Below are positions 9,042 to 18,313 of a DNA stretch of 64,000 nt, piece by piece; position 1 is the stretch's first letter, and each line of letters begins with the position of its first letter. The translations under genes and the position numbers were made by a program. Source of the DNA: Paracoccus spongiarum (GTDB lineage Bacteria; Pseudomonadota; Alphaproteobacteria; Rhodobacterales; Rhodobacteraceae); NCBI RefSeq assembly GCF_030732095.1, contig NZ_JAVAMQ010000013.1, forward strand, positions 1-64,000, read 5' to 3'. Below the pieces are notes generated by a model. It did not search any database and was not told the origin of the DNA. It worked only from the letters and a program-made list of their open reading frames with translations.

Positions 9042-9371
9042 TCAGCGCCGGGCCAGCTTGCGCTCGATATAGTCGCGCAGTTCCTCGACCTCGACCCGGC
9101 TTTCCTGCAGCCCCTCCATCGCCGCCTGCAACTCGGCCTCGGCGCCCGCAAGGCGGCTGGCCAGATCGGCTTCGCGCTCCTCCAGCTGGCTGATGGCTGC
9201 ATCGCGTGCCTCCTCGGCGTCGTGCAGCTGCTGGGCCATGTGGTCAAGTTCGGTCATCCCGGCGCGGGTCGGGCGGGTCAGGCGATGCACGACCCAGCTT
9301 GCGAACCAGCCAAGCGCGAAGGCGGCGAACAGGATGATCGCGGTGACGGTGATGAATTCGGTGCGGTTCAT
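9042..9371 (-). CDS. Small membrane-anchored coiled-coil protein
   Basis: A 109-residue protein with one N-terminal membrane helix (about residues 8-27, ITVTAIILFAAFALGWFASW), followed by a predicted coiled coil from about residue 40 to the end, rich in Glu, Ala and Leu heptads. Nothing catalytic is visible. It starts inside the last codons of the OmpA-family gene (ATGA overlap), so the two are translated together and may work together at the cell envelope. I do not recognise a named family. Confidence 0.75.
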   Translation of the reverse strand: MNRTEFITVTAIILFAAFALGWFASWVVHRLTRPTRAGMTELDHMAQQLHDAEEARDAAISQLEEREADLASRLAGAEAELQAAMEGLQESRVEVEELRDYIERKLARR

Positions 9372-11539
9372 TCGCTGCCGGTCGCGCCTTCTGCCTGGGC
9401 CGCGGCTTCCGCGTCACCGGGGCGGGGACTGGGGCGCGGGGTATTCTCGTCCGGGGTCTGCACCGGCAGCCTAATCTTTTCCTCGCGCTCGTCCAGCGTC
9501 TCGAAGACCTCGCTGACGCCCACCGTCGCGGGCGCCATCGCCGGCCCGGCCAGCGGCACCGGCATCGGCGGGCCCTCTGGCCCCTCCACCCCGCCCGCCG
9601 CCGCCCCGCCTTCGGCACCGTGCCCGGCCCCGGCTTCGGGCGCGCGCGGCGCCGGACCCTCGGGCTCGGACGTGGTGGTCCCGCTCAGCGTCACCGGCGC
9701 CGCCAGCGGGGTGTTGCGGACCGGGCGTTCGGACAGCAGGCGAAACTCGATGCGGCGGTTCTCCTCGCGGCCTGCCTCGGTATCGTTTGCGGCGATCGGC
9801 TGGCTTTCGCCATAGCCGCGCGCGGAGGTGTTCGCGGTGTCGATGCCCGCCTCGGTCATCGCGGCGACCAGCGCCTGCGCGCGGGCGCGCGACAGGTCGG
9901 CGTTGAAGCCCTCGGACCCCTGCGAATCGGTGTGGCCACCGGCCTCAAGCTGGAACTCCGCGCATTCGGCCATCACCTCGGCCATCCGCGCCAGGGTCGG
10001 CCCGGGATCGCCGGCGATGGTCGACTTGCTCGGCTCGAAGCCGATCTCGGATTCCGACAGGATGATGTTCAACTGCCGCACGCACTCCTCGCCGTCGGGC
10101 AGGTCCAGCGCCGGGTCCAGTCGCCGGTCATAACGCAGCGACAGGTCATAGCGCGCGCCGGGCCCCAGCCGTTCGGCCAGCGTCGCGGCGATCCGCTCGG
10201 TCGCGTCGGGATCGCCCGACAGCCCGCTGAGGCGGATCAGGTCGGGCGTCACCTCGGCAGTGCCGCTGGCCAGCCCGTCCATCGCCTCCAGCGCGGCGAT
10301 GACGCGCACGGTCCAGCCGCCCGGCACCTCGCTGTCGCTGCGCAGCGCGCCCTGGACCTGGCGGAAGCGTGACCGGGCAAAGCTGTCCACCGCCTGCCGC
10401 ATCCGCGCGTCGGTGATGCGGCCGCGCATGCTCAGGGCGCGGTCGCCGGCCAGCGAGGCCACGAATTCGGGGCGGCCCTGATCGGCCTCTTCGGGGCGAT
10501 CCTTGCGCGCCTGCAGCGAAAAGACGCGCGGCAGGCGCGATTCCAGCCGGCCGGCCACCTCGTCGAACTGCGCCTGATCGACCTCGGCAGGCGCGCTCAG
10601 CGCGATGTCGGCGTCCGACAGCGTGACCGTTCCCGCGCCCAGTTCCGCAACCGCCTCGATCGACGCCACCGCCGCATCGGCCCATTCCGCCGCCGGCGCC
10701 CCCAGCCCCAGCGTGCAGCCCGGCTTGCCGGTCGCGCCGGCCCTGACAGCGGCGTCCAGGATGCGCGTGCGACCCGCGTCGTTGTCGGCGGCGCAGGCGT
10801 CGAAGCGCGCGCCCTCGGCGTCGATCAGGAAGCGCAGGGTGAAGGGCGCAATCACCGGGCGCGGCGCCGAGATGTCGGTCTTCAGCGTCACCTCGGCCGG
10901 GCGCATCCGCTTCAGGTCGGTTTCCAGCCGGCCCTTTTCCGCGCGGCTGTCCGCGATGGCCGTGACATGCACCCGCCCCGGCGCGATCGAGATCTTGGCG
11001 CGGCCGGCCTGCTGCGCCGCCACGAGGCCAAAACGCATCGCCGCGTCCCAGCCCTCGGGCACCGCGTAATCGGCGGCTTCCAGCATGTCGGTGATCTTCG
11101 GGGCGGCCGTCTCGCTTTTCAGCACCCGCACAAGATCGGCGCGGTCGGTGGTCGCGGGCACCAGCCCGATCAGCGAGATGCCGTCGCCATCCCGCAGCAG
11201 TTCGATCTTGAAATCGGGCGGCCGCAGCGCCTCGGCCGAGGCGACCGTCATCTCGTCCACGATCCGCGACGCATCGACCGCGCTGGCCGCCTGGGTCATC
11301 GCGCGGAACCGCTGGACCTCGTTCGGGGCGGTGCCGCGCAGATACACGCGCAGCCCGTCGGTCTCGACCTCGGCCCAGTCCTGCCCGCCGGTCGCCAGCG
11401 CCAGCGACACATCCTCGCGCGAGCGCTGTTCGATGAAGCTGGCGGCCGAGTCGGCCCCCCACCAGCACAGCCCCGCCGCCCCCGAAAGAACGATCAGGCT
11501 GGCCAGGGCGGTCGAAAAGCGCCTGCGGGACTGTGCCAT
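9368..11539 (-). CDS. OmpA-family protein with BON-like N-terminal region
   Basis: A 723-residue envelope protein. It has an N-terminal signal anchor (about residues 9-30), followed by repeated BON-like segments (for example VETDGLRVYLRGTAPNEVQ and ISLIGLVPATTDRADLV). The C-terminal OmpA domain (about residues 490-640) includes the peptidoglycan-binding pattern LEAGGHTDSQGSEGFNADLS and ARGYGESQPIA. The last 80 residues are proline-rich and low in complexity. The OmpA domain normally binds diaminopimelate in the cell wall, which would tether this protein to peptidoglycan. It is the first gene of a two-gene operon with the small coiled-coil membrane protein. Confidence 0.88.
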   Translation of the reverse strand: MAQSRRRFSTALASLIVLSGAAGLCWWGADSAASFIEQRSREDVSLALATGGQDWAEVETDGLRVYLRGTAPNEVQRFRAMTQAASAVDASRIVDEMTVASAEALRPPDFKIELLRDGDGISLIGLVPATTDRADLVRVLKSETAAPKITDMLEAADYAVPEGWDAAMRFGLVAAQQAGRAKISIAPGRVHVTAIADSRAEKGRLETDLKRMRPAEVTLKTDISAPRPVIAPFTLRFLIDAEGARFDACAADNDAGRTRILDAAVRAGATGKPGCTLGLGAPAAEWADAAVASIEAVAELGAGTVTLSDADIALSAPAEVDQAQFDEVAGRLESRLPRVFSLQARKDRPEEADQGRPEFVASLAGDRALSMRGRITDARMRQAVDSFARSRFRQVQGALRSDSEVPGGWTVRVIAALEAMDGLASGTAEVTPDLIRLSGLSGDPDATERIAATLAERLGPGARYDLSLRYDRRLDPALDLPDGEECVRQLNIILSESEIGFEPSKSTIAGDPGPTLARMAEVMAECAEFQLEAGGHTDSQGSEGFNADLSRARAQALVAAMTEAGIDTANTSARGYGESQPIAANDTEAGREENRRIEFRLLSERPVRNTPLAAPVTLSGTTTSEPEGPAPRAPEAGAGHGAEGGAAAGGVEGPEGPPMPVPLAGPAMAPATVGVSEVFETLDEREEKIRLPVQTPDENTPRPSPRPGDAEAAAQAEGATGSE

Positions 11540-11601
11540 GAGCGGGAACCGTGATCTGTGGCAGCTCGCGCAGGTCTAGCCGCGGCGCACCGGTCGTGCA
11601 A

Positions 11602-12540
11602 TCACGCCAGCCCGGCGATGGCAAGAAACAGCGCGAGGATCAGCCCGGCATCGCGGTTCGACCGGAATAGCCGCAGGCAGACATCTCCTTGATCCGGCTT
11701 GAATTTCCTAAGCTGCCATGCCAGATGCGCGGCGAAGCCTGCAAGGCCCGCGGCGGCAATCAAGAGATTGCGACCGGGAAGTGATGTCGCGATCGCCAGC
11801 AGCAGCACCGCCAGCACCGCAAAGCCCGCCAGGATTCGCGGGCTGTGGGCGCCGAACAGCCGCGCCGTCGACTTGACGCCGATCAGCGCGTCGTCCTCGA
11901 CATCCTGATGGGCGTAGATGGTGTCGTAGAAGATCGTCCAGGCGATGCCGCCCAGCCAGGCCACCACCGGCGCCGCATCGACCCGGCCCATATGCGCCGC
12001 ATAGGCCAGCATCACGCCCCAGTTGAAGGCCAGCCCCAGGAAGATCTGCGGCCACCAGGTGAACCGCTTGGCAAAGGGATAGATCGCCACCAGCACCAGC
12101 GACAGCACGCCCATCCAGATCGCCGCGCGCCCCAGGGTCAGCAGGATCACGAAGCCCGCAAGCCCCTGCGCCACCAGCCACAGATAGGCGCCGCGCAGGC
12201 TGACCTGCCCCGAGGGCAGAGGCCGCGACCGGGTCCGCGCCACCTGCGCGTCGATGCGGCGGTCGGTGATGTCGTTCCAGGTGCAGCCCGCACCCCGCAT
12301 CACCAGCGCCCCGATGGCACAGGCCAGCACGATCCACAGATCACGCAGGCGCGGTTCATCCGCCATCATCGCAAGCCCCACCCCCCACCAGCAGGGCAGC
12401 AGCAGAAGCCATGTGCCGATCGGCCGGTCGGCCCGCGACAACCGCAGCCAGGGCCGCCAGGCGGCCGGCGCATGGCGGTCGACCCAGTTGTTCCTTGGTG
12501 CGTCGATGACGGCGTCTGGCCTTTCGGTGCGGCTTTGCAT
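11602..12540 (-). CDS. ubiA: 4-hydroxybenzoate polyprenyltransferase UbiA
   Basis: A 312-residue membrane prenyltransferase that attaches the polyprenyl chain to 4-hydroxybenzoate in ubiquinone synthesis. Both aspartate-rich metal-binding motifs are visible: NDITDRRIDAQVARTRSRPL (first) and DTIYAHQDVEDDALIGVKST (second). Several membrane helices follow the usual nine-helix pattern. The N-terminal WLLLLPCWWG segment is typical of the family. It is divergent from rsmE with only 14 bases between the start codons, so the two promoters must overlap the neighbouring coding region or be very compact. Confidence 0.95.
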   Translation of the reverse strand: MQSRTERPDAVIDAPRNNWVDRHAPAAWRPWLRLSRADRPIGTWLLLLPCWWGVGLAMMADEPRLRDLWIVLACAIGALVMRGAGCTWNDITDRRIDAQVARTRSRPLPSGQVSLRGAYLWLVAQGLAGFVILLTLGRAAIWMGVLSLVLVAIYPFAKRFTWWPQIFLGLAFNWGVMLAYAAHMGRVDAAPVVAWLGGIAWTIFYDTIYAHQDVEDDALIGVKSTARLFGAHSPRILAGFAVLAVLLLAIATSLPGRNLLIAAAGLAGFAAHLAWQLRKFKPDQGDVCLRLFRSNRDAGLILALFLAIAGLA

Positions 12541-12554
12541 AGCGTCGGCCCATA

Positions 12555-13301
12555 ATGGCGAAGATCAGGCTGTTCATAGATCACCCGCTGGCCGAGGGAC
12601 AACCCGTCCCGCTGGAGGCCGGGCAGGCGCATTACCTGTCGGGAGTGATGCGCCAGCGGGCGGGCGACCGGCTGTCGGTGTTCAATGGCCGCGATGGCGA
12701 GTGGTCGGCCGAGATCGTCGATCTGGGCAGGCGGGGCGGCACGGTCCTGCCGCTGGCGCAGACCGGGGCGCAGCGCGATCCGCCCGACCTGTGGCTGCTG
12801 TTCGCCCCGATCAAGAAGGCCCGCACCGATTTCATCGTCGAGAAGGCGGCCGAGATGGGGGCCGCGCGGATCCTGCCGGTGCAGACTGACTTCACCAATG
12901 CCGAACGGGTACGCCAGGACCGCCTTCAGGCCCATGCCGTCGAGGCTGCCGAACAATGCGGCGGCACCTTCGTGCCCGAGGTTGCCGAACTGGTCCCGCT
13001 GTCGCGCCTGCTGGAGGGCTGGGATGGCGGTCGGCGGATCCTCTGGGCCGACGAGGCGCGGGCCGGCCCCGCCGAGACGCTGGCCGGGCTGCCGCGTGGG
13101 CCCTGGGCCATCCTGATCGGACCGGAGGGCGGCTTTTCCCCGGCCGAACGCAGCCGGCTGGGCGGCACGCCGGCGGTGGTGCCGATCAGCCTTGGCCCGC
13201 GCATCCTGCGTGCGGACACGGCGGCGGTGGCTGCGATGGCGCTGTGGCAGGCGGCTTGCGGCGACTGGGGCGCGGCCGCAACATCCGTGCAAACCCGTTA
13301 G
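12555..13301 (+). CDS. rsmE: 16S rRNA (uracil(1498)-N(3))-methyltransferase
   Basis: A 248-residue SPOUT methyltransferase that methylates U1498 of 16S rRNA. The N-terminal PUA-like part contains HYLSGVMRQRAGDRLSVFNG. The C-terminal knot carries the SAM-binding ILIGPEGGFSPAER and SLGPRILRADTAAVAA motifs, which are diagnostic of RsmE. Length is typical. The start has no strong ribosome site, but it lies only 14 bases from the divergent ubiA start and matches the family N-terminus (KIRLFIDHPL). Confidence 0.95.
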   Translation: MAKIRLFIDHPLAEGQPVPLEAGQAHYLSGVMRQRAGDRLSVFNGRDGEWSAEIVDLGRRGGTVLPLAQTGAQRDPPDLWLLFAPIKKARTDFIVEKAAEMGAARILPVQTDFTNAERVRQDRLQAHAVEAAEQCGGTFVPEVAELVPLSRLLEGWDGGRRILWADEARAGPAETLAGLPRGPWAILIGPEGGFSPAERSRLGGTPAVVPISLGPRILRADTAAVAAMALWQAACGDWGAAATSVQTR

Positions 13302-13451
13302 CGATAAATCACGCCGTCGTCATGGCTTATGACCTTGCTGCAATGCGGCATTGACGATTTTGCGGGATGTCGCCGGCCCTGCGCGCCCCTATCTTCGGGT
13401 CATGGAACCGGCACGGATGGTCCGAGCCGCCCATGACAGGAGAAGACAGAG

Positions 13452-13637
13452 ATGACCACGATCGCGATTTCCCAGGGCCACGGCTTTGCCGATTTCCTCG
13501 CCGATCTGCGCAGCGCCCTTGCCGGCTGGAAAGCCCGCCGCGTGACCCGCGCCGCCCTGAACCGGCTGTCCGAGCGCGACCTTGAAGACATCGGCATGAA
13601 CCGCGCCGACATCGACACGGTTGTCGCAGGCATCTGA
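13452..13637 (+). CDS. DUF1127 domain mini-protein
   Basis: A 61-residue DUF1127 (YjiS-type) protein, with the conserved C-terminal half RAALNRLSERDLEDIGMNRADID. It is arginine-rich and likely binds RNA. In rhodobacteria and rhizobia such mini-proteins are linked to stress and phosphate/RNA turnover. An AGGAGAAG ribosome site precedes the ATG. An intrinsic terminator follows, so it is a single-gene unit. A second DUF1127 gene lies 312 bases downstream with a near-matching terminator. Confidence 0.9.
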   Translation: MTTIAISQGHGFADFLADLRSALAGWKARRVTRAALNRLSERDLEDIGMNRADIDTVVAGI

Positions 13638-13670
13638 GATGCCCCGCAGCGACACCACGCCACCCGATCA

Positions 13671-13703
13671 AACCCCCATGCGCCACGGCGATGGGGGTTT
13701 TTT
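13671..13703 (+). terminator. Intrinsic terminator of first DUF1127 gene
   Basis: The 9-bp stem AACCCCCAT (13671-13679) pairs with ATGGGGGTT (13691-13699) and is followed by a T-run through 13703. Confidence 0.9.
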
Positions 13704-13949
13704 CGTCCCCCTGGCAGCGACCGGCGCCTGAGCCGCGCCAAGCCCGGCCTCGCGCGCCCGGCCCGGTGCGCGCCACACCCGCGCCACCCCAGGCGCCAGG
13801 CAGACCCGGTTCCCCGCAGTCCCCACGGGCATATGCACATCGTGCATGTCGGCCTTGCGGCAAACGCGATGGTTTTCTGCACCTGCACAATCTACATCAC
13901 GACTCGTTGGAAACCTGCCCGAAGCACGGGCAAACTTGAAACGGGTGAT

Positions 13950-14147
13950 ATGATGTCGGAGATCGAAACGAACCGCAGCCTTGCTGTCGGCGGTCTTGGC
14001 AGCGTCGTCGCAAGCCTCTTTTCGCTGGTCGGATCGTGGCGGGACGTCCGCTCGACCAAGCGCGAACTGAGCCGCCTGTCGGACCGCGAACTGGACGATA
14101 TCGGACTGTGCCGCGGCGACATCCAGCGGGTTGCACGCAGCTTCTGA
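13950..14147 (+). CDS. DUF1127 domain mini-protein (second copy)
   Basis: A 65-residue DUF1127 protein ending KRELSRLSDRELDDIGLCRGDIQRVARSF, related to the copy at 13452. The start was placed at the first of two adjacent ATG codons at 13950 because the conserved domain fills the C-terminal half. An in-frame frame open from 13833 adds residues without family character. The N-terminal 25 residues are unlike the first copy and mildly hydrophobic. The upstream gap (13704-13949) contains a short inverted repeat, ATGCA-CATCG-TGCAT, at 13833-13847, which could be regulatory. It is followed by its own terminator. Confidence 0.9.
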   Translation: MMSEIETNRSLAVGGLGSVVASLFSLVGSWRDVRSTKRELSRLSDRELDDIGLCRGDIQRVARSF

Positions 14148-14168
14148 TCAGCAAGCACCGGACGAACG

Positions 14169-14199
14169 AACCCCCATGCGGTTGCAGCGGGGGTTTTTT
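14169..14199 (+). terminator. Intrinsic terminator of second DUF1127 gene
   Basis: CCCCC (14171-14175) pairs with GGGGG (14189-14193), followed by six T. It opens with AACCCCCATGCG, the same 12 bases that open the terminator at 13671, which suggests the two gene-terminator units arose by duplication. Confidence 0.85.
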
Positions 14200-14259
14200 C
14201 ATGGCCGCACGGTGGCGTCGGCGGGAACGCGGCGCGGCCTGGCGCTGCGGGTCAGGGCG

Positions 14260-15132
14260 TCAGGCGGGGCGCGACATCGTGAGGGTGGACCATTCGCCCA
14301 GATCGTCGCGGCGGCCCGGATCGAAGCCGCTGGCGGCATAGGCCGCCAGCACCTCGGCGGCCTGAGCGGTCAGGATGCCCGACAGGATGATCTGCCCGCC
14401 TGGCGCCACGTGACGCGCCATCAGCGGCGCAAGGTCGATCAGCGGCTGCTTGAGGATATTGGCCAGCACCAGATCGAAGGGTGCCGCATCGCGCAGCAGG
14501 GGATGGTCGAAGCCCGCGGCCTCGATGCAGACCACCCGCCCGTCAAGCCCGTTGGCGATGACATTGGCGGCGGCGGTATCCACCGCCACGCGGTCGATGT
14601 CGCTGGCCAGCACGGTGATCGGCCAGACCCGCGCCGCGGCCATCGCCAGCACCGCCGTGCCGCAGCCGATATCGGCGACCCGGCGTGGCGCAAACCCGGC
14701 ACCTGCCAGCCTGTCCAGCGCCTCGAGGCAGCCCTTGGTGGTGTCGTGATGGCCGGTGCCGAAGGCCATCGCGGCCTCGATGCACAACGCCTCGACCCCC
14801 TCGGGCACCTTGTCCAGATCGTGGCTGCCATGCACGAAGAACCGCCCCGCCTCGACCGGGGTCAGTTCGCGGCGGACATGGGCGACCCAGTCCACATCCG
14901 GCAGCTCCGAGATGGCGAAGGGGTTGGCGCCATGCGCGGCGGCCAGCAGCGCCAGCGCCACCGCGTCGGGGGGCTCGGTGAAATAGGCGCCGACCTCCCA
15001 CCGTCCCGAGCCGTCCTCGATCTCGAAGATGCCGGTGCCGACCGGCTCGGGCTCCAGCCCCTCGCAGGCCTCGGCAAGATCCTCGGCGGCATCGCGGCCG
15101 CGAAGATGGGTCAGCGCGGAATAGGTGGTCAT
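14260..15132 (-). CDS. prmA: Ribosomal protein L11 methyltransferase
   Basis: A 290-residue SAM-dependent methyltransferase that trimethylates ribosomal protein L11. The N-terminal substrate-recognition domain is followed by the linker motif FGTGHHDTTKGCLEAL, the SAM-binding DIGCGTAVLAMAAA and the characteristic LVLANILKQPL segment (the NIL motif of PrmA). The start at 15132 overlaps the stop of msrA (ATGA), so the two are translationally coupled. The upstream in-frame extension into msrA is rejected. Confidence 0.93.
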   Translation of the reverse strand: MTTYSALTHLRGRDAAEDLAEACEGLEPEPVGTGIFEIEDGSGRWEVGAYFTEPPDAVALALLAAAHGANPFAISELPDVDWVAHVRRELTPVEAGRFFVHGSHDLDKVPEGVEALCIEAAMAFGTGHHDTTKGCLEALDRLAGAGFAPRRVADIGCGTAVLAMAAARVWPITVLASDIDRVAVDTAAANVIANGLDGRVVCIEAAGFDHPLLRDAAPFDLVLANILKQPLIDLAPLMARHVAPGGQIILSGILTAQAAEVLAAYAASGFDPGRRDDLGEWSTLTMSRPA

Positions 15133-15707
15133 GCAGTCGCATCCGGGTTGGGCACCGACGCCTCTACCCCGGTGCCCCGCAGCGCGCAATAACCGGCCGG
15201 ATTCTTGTGCAGGTATTGCTGGTGCGCCTCATGGGCGGGCCAGAAGCGCGCGCCCTCGACGATCTCGGTGGTGATGGCGCCGTAGCCCGCCACCGCCAGC
15301 CGGTTGTCGTAGTCGATGCGCGAGGCCTCGGCCGCCGACAGCTGGCTGTCGTTCATCGCGACGATCAGGCTGCGATATTGCGAGCCGACATCGTTGCCCT
15401 GCCGGTTGCCCTGCGTCGGATCGTGGTTTTCCCAGAACATCTGCAGCAGGTGGTCATAGCTGACCAGCGAGCTGTCGAACACCACCCGGACCACCTCGGC
15501 GTGGCCCGTGCGTCCCGAACAGACCTGCTCGTAGGTCGGGTTTTCGGTCGCGCCGCCGGCAAAGCCCACCTCGGTCAGCCAGACGCCATGCTGTTTCCAG
15601 AACAGCCGCTCGACGCCCCAATAGCAGCCCATGCCGAAGATCGCCTGGTCCAGCCCTTGCGGCACCTGGGAGTCCAGCGGGCGGTTGAAGATCGCATGCG
15701 TGGTCAT
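15129..15707 (-). CDS. msrA: Peptide-methionine (S)-S-oxide reductase MsrA
   Basis: A 192-residue MsrA that reduces methionine-S-sulfoxide in proteins and repairs oxidative damage. The catalytic motif is GMGCYWGVE, with Tyr in place of the more common Phe. The substrate region GGATENPTYEQVCSGRTGHAEVV and the downstream NDVGSQYRS block are intact. The start at 15707 follows a GAGGAT ribosome site; a start at 15737 adds 10 unconserved residues. It is the first gene of an msrA-prmA pair. Confidence 0.93.
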   Translation of the reverse strand: MTTHAIFNRPLDSQVPQGLDQAIFGMGCYWGVERLFWKQHGVWLTEVGFAGGATENPTYEQVCSGRTGHAEVVRVVFDSSLVSYDHLLQMFWENHDPTQGNRQGNDVGSQYRSLIVAMNDSQLSAAEASRIDYDNRLAVAGYGAITTEIVEGARFWPAHEAHQQYLHKNPAGYCALRGTGVEASVPNPDATA

Positions 15708-15815
15708 CGTTCCATCCTCATTTGGCCTCGCGGACAACGCATCAGGGCGCCGCGCGGTTCGCGGCCCGCATCATCGGCCAGCCGCCGCGCCGCCGCAAGC
15801 CCGCGAGCGGCAGCC

Positions 15816-16751
15816 TCATCCGCGCGGATGGGCGGCGCGATAGACGGCCATCAGATGCGCGTCGTCGACCCCGGTATAGACCTGCGTGGTCGACAGGCTG
15901 GCATGGCCCAGCAGTTCCTGGATGGTGCGCAGATCGCCGCCCGCGGCCAGAAGATGGGTGGCGAAGGAATGGCGCAGCGCATGTGGCGTGGCGGTCTGCG
16001 GCAGCCCCAGCGCGGCCCGCGCGCGACGCAGCGCCGCGGCCACCGCGCCCGCATCCAGACGGCCGCCGCGCACGCCCCTGAACAGCGGCTGATCGACGGC
16101 CAGCCGCCACGGGCATTGCGCCAGATAGGTGGCCACCGCGTCGCGCGCCACGGCCAGCACCGGCACCTGCCGCTGCCGGCCGCCCTTGCCGGTGATCGTC
16201 AGCGCCTCGCGGAACGGCCAGTCGGCGCCGTCCAGCGCAAGCGCCTCCGAGATGCGCAGCCCGCAGCCCCACAGCAGCGTCATCACCGCCACGTCGCGCG
16301 CGGCGACCCAGGGCGTGTCATGGCCCGACGCCACCATGTCCAGCGCGTCCCGGGCCTGATCCGGACTCAGCGGGCGGGGCAGGGATCTTGCGTATTTCGG
16401 GCTGCGCGCCGACAGGGCGGCCGACAGGTCGTAACCCTCGCGATCCGACAGCCAGCGCAGGAAGCTGCGCACCGCCGATTGCCGCCGGGCCAGCGACCGG
16501 GCGCCAAAGCCGCGCGCCCGCTCGGCCGCGGCAAAGGCGCGCATGTCGGTCTGCCGCAACCCGGCCAGCGAGGCCGGGGTGGCGGGCCGGCCGTGATGGC
16601 CGCCCAGAAAGCCCAGAAAAGCCAGCAGGTCGGCGCGATAGGCGGTGATGGTATGGGCCGATCGGTCGCGGGTCGCGGCCTCGACTTCCAGCCAGCGGGC
16701 CAGCGCATCCGCCGTGGCGGGCGCCAGCGCCAGCGGGCCGGGCGCGGTCAC
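15816..16751 (-). CDS. xerC: Tyrosine recombinase XerC
   Basis: A 311-residue tyrosine recombinase that resolves chromosome dimers at dif together with XerD. It has the N-terminal SAM-like core-binding domain and all catalytic residues: Arg in [12 protein letters not shown], Lys in [12 protein letters not shown], His-x-x-Arg in [12 protein letters not shown], His in [11 protein letters not shown], and the Tyr nucleophile in VYTGVD. Chromosomal context and size favour XerC over a phage integrase. It overlaps the DUF484 gene by 4 bases, an association common in proteobacteria. Confidence 0.93.
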   Translation of the reverse strand: MTAPGPLALAPATADALARWLEVEAATRDRSAHTITAYRADLLAFLGFLGGHHGRPATPASLAGLRQTDMRAFAAAERARGFGARSLARRQSAVRSFLRWLSDREGYDLSAALSARSPKYARSLPRPLSPDQARDALDMVASGHDTPWVAARDVAVMTLLWGCGLRISEALALDGADWPFREALTITGKGGRQRQVPVLAVARDAVATYLAQCPWRLAVDQPLFRGVRGGRLDAGAVAAALRRARAALGLPQTATPHALRHSFATHLLAAGGDLRTIQELLGHASLSTTQVYTGVDDAHLMAVYRAAHPRG

Positions 16752-17449
16752 GGTCGCAGCCGGGCCATCAGCACCAGCCGGAACACCTGCCCGAAGAAGC
16801 GCAGCAGGTCGGTGCCATGCGTTGGCATGAACCTCTGGGCATCGGCGCTGCCCATCAGCAGCAGCGCACGCGGCCGCTTGGCGCCCAGGTCCAGCGGCAG
16901 CAGCGCCTCGGAGGCGACCGATCGTCCGTGGATCGGCAGGGTGATCGGCGAGGCGGGTCGCAGCACGATGTCGTCGCCGCGCAGCGCCCGGCGACCGGCG
17001 GTGACGATCCGCCCGACCGCGCCTTCGGGGGCAATCACCACGTCCTCGGGCAGGTTCGGCAGGACCGGATCGGCCTCGATCACCAGCCGCAGCGTCTCGA
17101 TACGCAGCAGCGGCGCGATATCGGCCTGAAGGCTGTCGATGAAATCCTCAAGGTCCAGCGCCTCCAGCAGGCCGATCACCGCCCGGTGCACCACCGCCGT
17201 GCCGGACTGGTTGTCATAGGCGGCGGCGATGACGCTTTCATGCTGGCTCTCCAGCCGGTCGAGCCGGGTTTCCAGCGCCTCCATCGCGCGGCCGCGAATG
17301 TCGATGACATTGTCGCCGATCTCGGCCTCGCGGGCCGACACCAGCGCCCGCATCAGGTCGCGGTCGGCCAGGATGGCGCCGGGATCGGCCAGCAGCTTGT
17401 CACGGATCGCGGGATCAAGCCCCGCCTGCTGGTCCACATCCACCGTCAT
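16748..17449 (-). CDS. DUF484 family protein
   Basis: A 233-residue DUF484 protein, a GAF-like fold of unknown biochemical function found next to xerC in many proteobacteria. The N-terminal half is helical ([30 protein letters not shown] region) and the C-terminal half resembles a GAF sensor. Its stop overlaps the xerC start, giving coupled translation. The gene before it is a transaldolase, 30 bases upstream. Confidence 0.88.
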   Translation of the reverse strand: MTVDVDQQAGLDPAIRDKLLADPGAILADRDLMRALVSAREAEIGDNVIDIRGRAMEALETRLDRLESQHESVIAAAYDNQSGTAVVHRAVIGLLEALDLEDFIDSLQADIAPLLRIETLRLVIEADPVLPNLPEDVVIAPEGAVGRIVTAGRRALRGDDIVLRPASPITLPIHGRSVASEALLPLDLGAKRPRALLLMGSADAQRFMPTHGTDLLRFFGQVFRLVLMARLRP

Positions 17450-17479
17450 GCCTGTTCCTTCGCGCTGCCCGAGGGCGTC

Positions 17480-18133
17480 TCAGCCGATCTTCTGACCGGT
17501 CTTCGCCCAGTCGGCATTGAACTGCTCAAGCCCCTTGTCCGTCAAGATGTGCTTGGCCATCGACTTGATGACCGAGGGCGGCGAGGTGATCACGTCGGTG
17601 CCGATCTTGGCCACCTCGATGATGTGGTTCACGGTGCGGATCGAGGCGGCGAGGATCTGCGTCTCGTAGCCGTAATTGTCATAGATCTCGCGGATGTCGG
17701 CGATCAGGTCCACCCCGTCCAGATGGATGTCGTCAAGCCGGCCGATGAAGGGGCTGATGAAGGTCGCGCCGGCCTTGGCGGCAAGGATCGCCTGCGCCGG
17801 CGAGAAGCACAGCGTGACATTGACCATGTGACCGTCATTCGACAGCGCCCGGCAGGCCTTCAGCCCGTCCCAGGTCAGCGGCACCTTGACCGCGATGTTG
17901 TCGGCGATCTTCGCCAGGTGCTTGCCCTCGCGGATCATGTCGTCGGCCTTCTCGGCCACGACCTCGGCGCTGACCGGGCCGCTGACGATGCCGCAGATCT
18001 CGCGGGTGACCTCCTCGATGTCGCGGCCAGCCTTCAGGATCAGCGAGGGGTTGGTGGTCACGCCGTCCACCATGCCCAGTTCGTTCAACTCGCGGATCGC
18101 ATCCACATCGGCGGTATCGACGAAGAATTTCAT
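17480..18133 (-). CDS. tal: Transaldolase (small FSA-like type)
   Basis: A 217-residue transaldolase of the short fructose-6-phosphate aldolase-like subfamily. The Schiff-base lysine is in [13 protein letters not shown]. Other family blocks are [49 protein letters not shown] and [11 protein letters not shown]. It should move dihydroxyacetone units in the non-oxidative pentose phosphate pathway; whether it acts as transaldolase or F6P aldolase cannot be decided by eye. The ATG at 18133 matches the family start and is preceded by a GAGGAGC ribosome site. Confidence 0.92.
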   Translation of the reverse strand: MKFFVDTADVDAIRELNELGMVDGVTTNPSLILKAGRDIEEVTREICGIVSGPVSAEVVAEKADDMIREGKHLAKIADNIAVKVPLTWDGLKACRALSNDGHMVNVTLCFSPAQAILAAKAGATFISPFIGRLDDIHLDGVDLIADIREIYDNYGYETQILAASIRTVNHIIEVAKIGTDVITSPPSVIKSMAKHILTDKGLEQFNADWAKTGQKIG

Positions 18134-18313
18134 GGCCCTGCTCCTCTGAGGCGGTTTGCCGAGGTGATAGCGCAAAACCCGCCGGCCCGAAAGGGCTTGG
18201 CGTCGTCGGCCATGCGGGGCGGACCGAGGCCCGGGGCGCCGATGGCGCGGCTGCGCCGCGATCGGCCCGCCGCCCCTTGCAACCGGCGCCCGCGCGCGGC
18301 TTTATCGCGCGCG

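Noticed and set aside
15816..16751. Phage or integron integrase
   Set aside because: The gene is coupled to DUF484 in the usual chromosomal arrangement of xerC; no attachment repeats or phage genes are near.
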